A stretch of DNA of 19,222 nucleotides from Bordetella parapertussis (GTDB lineage: Bacteria > Pseudomonadota > Gammaproteobacteria > Burkholderiales > Burkholderiaceae_B), in the NCBI GenBank assembly GCA_945895265.1, contig CAMDEF010000059.1, positions 1 through 19,222 on the forward strand, in the 5' to 3' direction. Of the stretch, positions 16,928 to 19,222 are shown in pieces. Position 1 is the first letter of the stretch; every line of letters starts with the position of its first letter. The notes under the pieces were generated by a model that had not been told where the DNA came from, made no database searches, and was given only the letters and a program-made list of their open reading frames with translations. The translations under genes were made by a program, and so were the position numbers.

Positions 16928-17023
16928 ATGACTGAAATGAATGTTGCGCGGCCCTCTCGACCTGACACCTCTTGCGCGCACACGACGCTTGCCCAGCGTA
17001 CTTCAGACCGTTGCACAGAATGA
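16928..17023 (+). CDS. Possible 31-codon leader ORF overlapping the ketosynthase start
   Basis: The frame starts MTEMNVARPSRPDTS and ends with TGA at 17021-17023, overlapping the ATG of the next gene (17020-17022) in an ATGA junction. AGGG lies 6 bp before its own ATG, a better ribosome binding site than the ketosynthase gene has. This is the arrangement of a translationally coupled leader peptide or small partner protein. The peptide is hydrophilic, has no recognisable domain, and contains 2 Cys. It may instead be chance, or a relic of a longer upstream gene. Confidence 0.35.
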   Translation: MTEMNVARPSRPDTSCAHTTLAQRTSDRCTE

Positions 17024-18291
17024 GTCGCCTCGTCATTACGGGTAGTGGCGCTGTTTGCGGGGCCGGAGGCGACCCCGATCGCATTCTTGAAAACGTACTG
17101 GCCGGCCGCTCAGCGCTCGCTCCAATTGCTAGCTTTGATGCTGCACTTTTTCGAGGCGGTTTCGCTGCCGAAGTGCGCGACTACGATGGCGGTAAATTAC
17201 TAGGTGATCGCAAGTTACTCAAGTTTGTGCGTCGCTCGGATGTCTTTGGTATTTACGCAGGCACCCAGGCCGCCGAGCAGGCTGGTCTTGCACAGTGGCG
17301 CGCAACGCTCGACGAGGCCAAGGCGGCACAATTCTCAGACCAAACGGGATGTTATGTAGGCTCGGGTGGAGGCAACGCTCAAGTCAACTTTGATTTTTTT
17401 CCCTTGATGGCCGAAACTAAAAATGATCTCACCCAGTTCGGCCATGAGTTGTCGAACATGGTGAACCCCATTTGGCTGTTAAGGTCACTGCCCAATAACG
17501 TGTTGTGCCACCTTAGTATTCGTCAACAGCTAAAGGGCCCCAACGGCTGTATCACCAACCACGCGACAAGCGGCCTGTTGTCTCTCATTGAAAGTGCCTG
17601 GACACTGCGCGAGGGCGATGCTGAGCGTGTTTTGGCAGTTGGGCACGATGCGCCGATCGAACCACAATATTTGCTATACCTCGCGAGCGCGGGTTTGATT
17701 GGTCAAGACAGACTTCGACCCTTCGACGAAAAACATGACGGCTGTTTGTTGGGTGAAGGCGCGGCGTCGCTAGTGCTTGAAACAGAAACATCGGCACAAG
17801 AGCGAGGTGTGACGGTGTTGGGCGAATATCTCGGCGGTGGGGGAGCCTCTGAAGGCGACGGTTTATTCTCGCTGCGCTCTGACGGCGATGGCCTGAGCCG
17901 TGCGATTGAATTGGCGTTAATTGACGCACAACTGACACCCGCTGATGTCGGGATGATTGTGGCGCACGGTGACGGTACGAAAGGGTCAGATACCTCAGAG
18001 GCTGCTGCACTGTTAGAAGTATTCGGTTCAGAAATGCCGCCGGTCACCGGCTTTAAGTGGGCGGTCGGACACTTGATCGCCGCTGCCGGGCTCTTAGATT
18101 TGGCGGTGGGCCTTCAAGCCTGTCGGCGTCAAGTGGTCCCCGGTATCGCGACCCTCGACCAGCTTGCCGATGCGTGCGCTGGCCTAAATGTGTCTACGCA
18201 AACTCGTGCCCCACGCAGTGATGTCGTGCTGGTGTTGAGTCGTGGATTTGGAGGCACGAATGCCGCCGTGTTGTTACGCGTAATAAGATGA
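17020..18291 (+). CDS. Beta-ketoacyl-ACP synthase homologue lacking the nucleophilic cysteine
   Basis: The 423-residue product has the FabF/KAS II thiolase fold: MSRLVITGSGAVCGAG at the start, GCYVGSGGGN, PFDEKHDGCLLGEGAA, and GFGGTNAA at the end. Two catalytic-type histidines are kept, H316 (VAHGDGT) and H351 with K346 (KWAVGHLIAAAG). The nucleophile segment, normally TACxSG, reads TNHATSG. A gapless alignment from GPN to GDA against recalled FabF puts Ala182 at the Cys position, with His181 beside it; the nearest Cys is C177, five residues earlier. It therefore should not form the usual acyl-thioester, and may be a chain-length-factor-like partner, a decarboxylase or a novel acyl-binding enzyme. 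The ATG at 17020 overlaps a small upstream ORF (ATGA). A desaturase gene follows 55 bp later. Confidence 0.88.
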   Translation: MSRLVITGSGAVCGAGGDPDRILENVLAGRSALAPIASFDAALFRGGFAAEVRDYDGGKLLGDRKLLKFVRRSDVFGIYAGTQAAEQAGLAQWRATLDEAKAAQFSDQTGCYVGSGGGNAQVNFDFFPLMAETKNDLTQFGHELSNMVNPIWLLRSLPNNVLCHLSIRQQLKGPNGCITNHATSGLLSLIESAWTLREGDAERVLAVGHDAPIEPQYLLYLASAGLIGQDRLRPFDEKHDGCLLGEGAASLVLETETSAQERGVTVLGEYLGGGGASEGDGLFSLRSDGDGLSRAIELALIDAQLTPADVGMIVAHGDGTKGSDTSEAAALLEVFGSEMPPVTGFKWAVGHLIAAAGLLDLAVGLQACRRQVVPGIATLDQLADACAGLNVSTQTRAPRSDVVLVLSRGFGGTNAAVLLRVIR

Positions 18292-18300
18292 GCTATTTTT

Positions 18301-18314
18301 CAGCAACGTTGCTG
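18301..18314. promoter_or_regulatory. Perfect 14-bp palindrome before the desaturase gene
   Basis: CAGCAACGTTGCTG is a perfect self-complementary sequence, 10 bp after the ketosynthase stop and 33 bp before the desaturase ATG. It is preceded, not followed, by a T-run, so it does not look like a plus-strand terminator. A dimeric regulator site is a reasonable guess; many fatty-acid desaturase genes are controlled by TetR-type repressors binding palindromes. Confidence 0.4.
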
Positions 18315-18346
18315 CAACCAATTACGTAGTTTTGAGCTACCACGCC

Positions 18347-19222
18347 ATGGAAAACAAAATAGTGCGCTTGTCGCTCCCAGACGGAGTTGCGCTTCGACAG
18401 ATCGACTGGGTTGCCGTGCTGACGATTGGCGGTGTTCACCTGGTGGCACTGCTTGCCTGCTTGCCATGGCTGTTCAACTGGTCAAGCGTTTGGGTCATGG
18501 TTGTGGGTGTATTTGTATTTGGTTACCTGGGAATTAATCTTTGTTATCACCGCTTGCTGACCCATAAAGGTTTAGAGTGCCCTAAGTGGCTTGAGCATGT
18601 TTTTGCCGTATTGGCCATTTGCTGCATGCAAGATACTCCCGCAAGGTGGGTCGGGATCCATCGTTGGCATCACGTTAAGTCTGATGAGTCTGATGATCCT
18701 CATACTCCCTTGGCAGGACTAGTATGGGGGCATGTCGGTTGGGTATTTTTAAAAAATGACCAAATCGATCGCTACGCGATCTATACCCGCTTCGCCAAAG
18801 ATATCTTGCGCGATCCTTTTTACAAAAAGCTCGAGACAACGGCGCGGTATCCTTTGATAGTCGTTGCGTCTTGGGCCTTGTTCTTTACTGTCGGCTTCGC
18901 GTTCGAACTGCTTTCGAGTGAATCGTTCTCACAGGCGATTCAATTTGGTTTTAGCTTGTTAATTTGGGGTGTCTTTGTACGTACAGTTGTAGTCTGGCAC
19001 GTCACCTGGTCGGTTAATTCTCTCGCGCACTTGTTTGGATATCGTAATTACAACACCTCAGACGACAGTCGCAATAATTGGTTTGTCGCCTTGATGACTT
19101 TCGGCGAAGGTTGGCATAACAACCATCATGCAGACGCTCGTTCTGCTCGTCACGGACACCGTTGGTTTGAGATTGATCTCACGTTTTCGGTGATTCAGTT
19201 GCTAGAGTATGTGGGTCTAGCA
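18347..19222 (+). CDS. Membrane acyl-CoA/acyl-lipid fatty acid desaturase (3' end outside window)
   Basis: The frame is open from ATG 18347 to the last base of the window (292 codons seen), so the C-terminus is missing. This is a di-iron integral membrane desaturase of the OLE1/DesC type, which puts a cis double bond into fatty-acyl chains. The three histidine boxes are complete: HRLLTH (68-73), HRWHH (105-109) and HNNHH (257-261). The extra NSLAH (224-228) ligand motif is also present. Hydrophobic segments lie at about 21-65, 83-95, 169-190 and 199-217. It sits 55 bp after the Cys-less ketosynthase on the same strand, probably in one operon. Redox partner and substrate (CoA, ACP or lipid) cannot be told. 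Confidence 0.93.
   Translation, partial: MENKIVRLSLPDGVALRQIDWVAVLTIGGVHLVALLACLPWLFNWSSVWVMVVGVFVFGYLGINLCYHRLLTHKGLECPKWLEHVFAVLAICCMQDTPARWVGIHRWHHVKSDESDDPHTPLAGLVWGHVGWVFLKNDQIDRYAIYTRFAKDILRDPFYKKLETTARYPLIVVASWALFFTVGFAFELLSSESFSQAIQFGFSLLIWGVFVRTVVVWHVTWSVNSLAHLFGYRNYNTSDDSRNNWFVALMTFGEGWHNNHHADARSARHGHRWFEIDLTFSVIQLLEYVGLA

Noticed and set aside
17548..17562. C177 or H181 as the replacement nucleophile of the ketosynthase
   Set aside because: Gapless alignment from GPN to GDA puts Ala182 at the nucleophile. C177 is five residues too early and His181 matches only a local HATS/CATS resemblance. A role for either cannot be excluded without a structure.

Overview
This 19.2-kb window looks like a chromosomal segment of a betaproteobacterium in the Burkholderiales, most likely Alcaligenaceae-like. 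The evidence is the housekeeping order (ssb, MFS transporter, uvrA; aroK-aroB-dgt; mrcA; cyaY; lptM-lysA), an orphan Bug/TctC-type periplasmic binding protein, and moderately high GC. The placement rests on recalled gene orders and protein signatures, not on a database search.

Layout. 1-243 is non-coding, with inverted repeats. 244-993 (minus) is a compact two-gene operon: a small protein predicted to have a Cas2/VapD-like ferredoxin fold, followed 3 bp later by a VapC-like PIN-domain nuclease. This is a candidate toxin-antitoxin-like pair with its own promoter, separated from ssb by a clear intrinsic terminator (1053-1087). ssb (minus, 1120-1602) is followed by a 312-bp gap that carries nested inverted repeats before a TauD/TfdA-type dioxygenase and a Bug solute-binding protein (plus, 1915-3892). 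That pair lies between ssb and an MFS efflux-type transporter (minus, 3889-5079), which normally sit next to each other in this lineage. uvrA follows divergently (plus, 5199-8093).

Downstream of uvrA is a repeat-rich patch, including five copies of a 10-bp unit at 8197-8246, which runs into the end of a cysteine-rich lipoprotein gene of unknown function (minus, 8241-9098). That gene is last in an aroK-aroB-dgt-lipoprotein run. mrcA (penicillin-binding protein 1A) diverges directly from aroK; the pilMNOPQ operon that separates them in many Betaproteobacteria is absent. cyaY converges on mrcA with a 4-bp overlap and diverges from lptM-lysA.

The right end is the most unusual part. A beta-ketoacyl-ACP synthase homologue (17020-18291) keeps the His/Lys/His residues of the thiolase fold but has no cysteine at the nucleophile position. 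It is preceded by a 31-codon ORF whose stop overlaps its start (ATGA), and followed by a membrane acyl-CoA desaturase gene that runs off the window. Together they suggest the left end of an uncharacterised fatty-acyl modification cluster.

The housekeeping genes cover DNA repair and replication (ssb, uvrA), dNTP turnover (dgt), the shikimate pathway (aroK, aroB), peptidoglycan synthesis (mrcA), iron-sulfur metabolism (cyaY), outer-membrane assembly (lptM) and lysine synthesis (lysA). The two strongest leads for something undescribed are the PIN/ferredoxin-fold pair and the Cys-less ketosynthase/desaturase locus.
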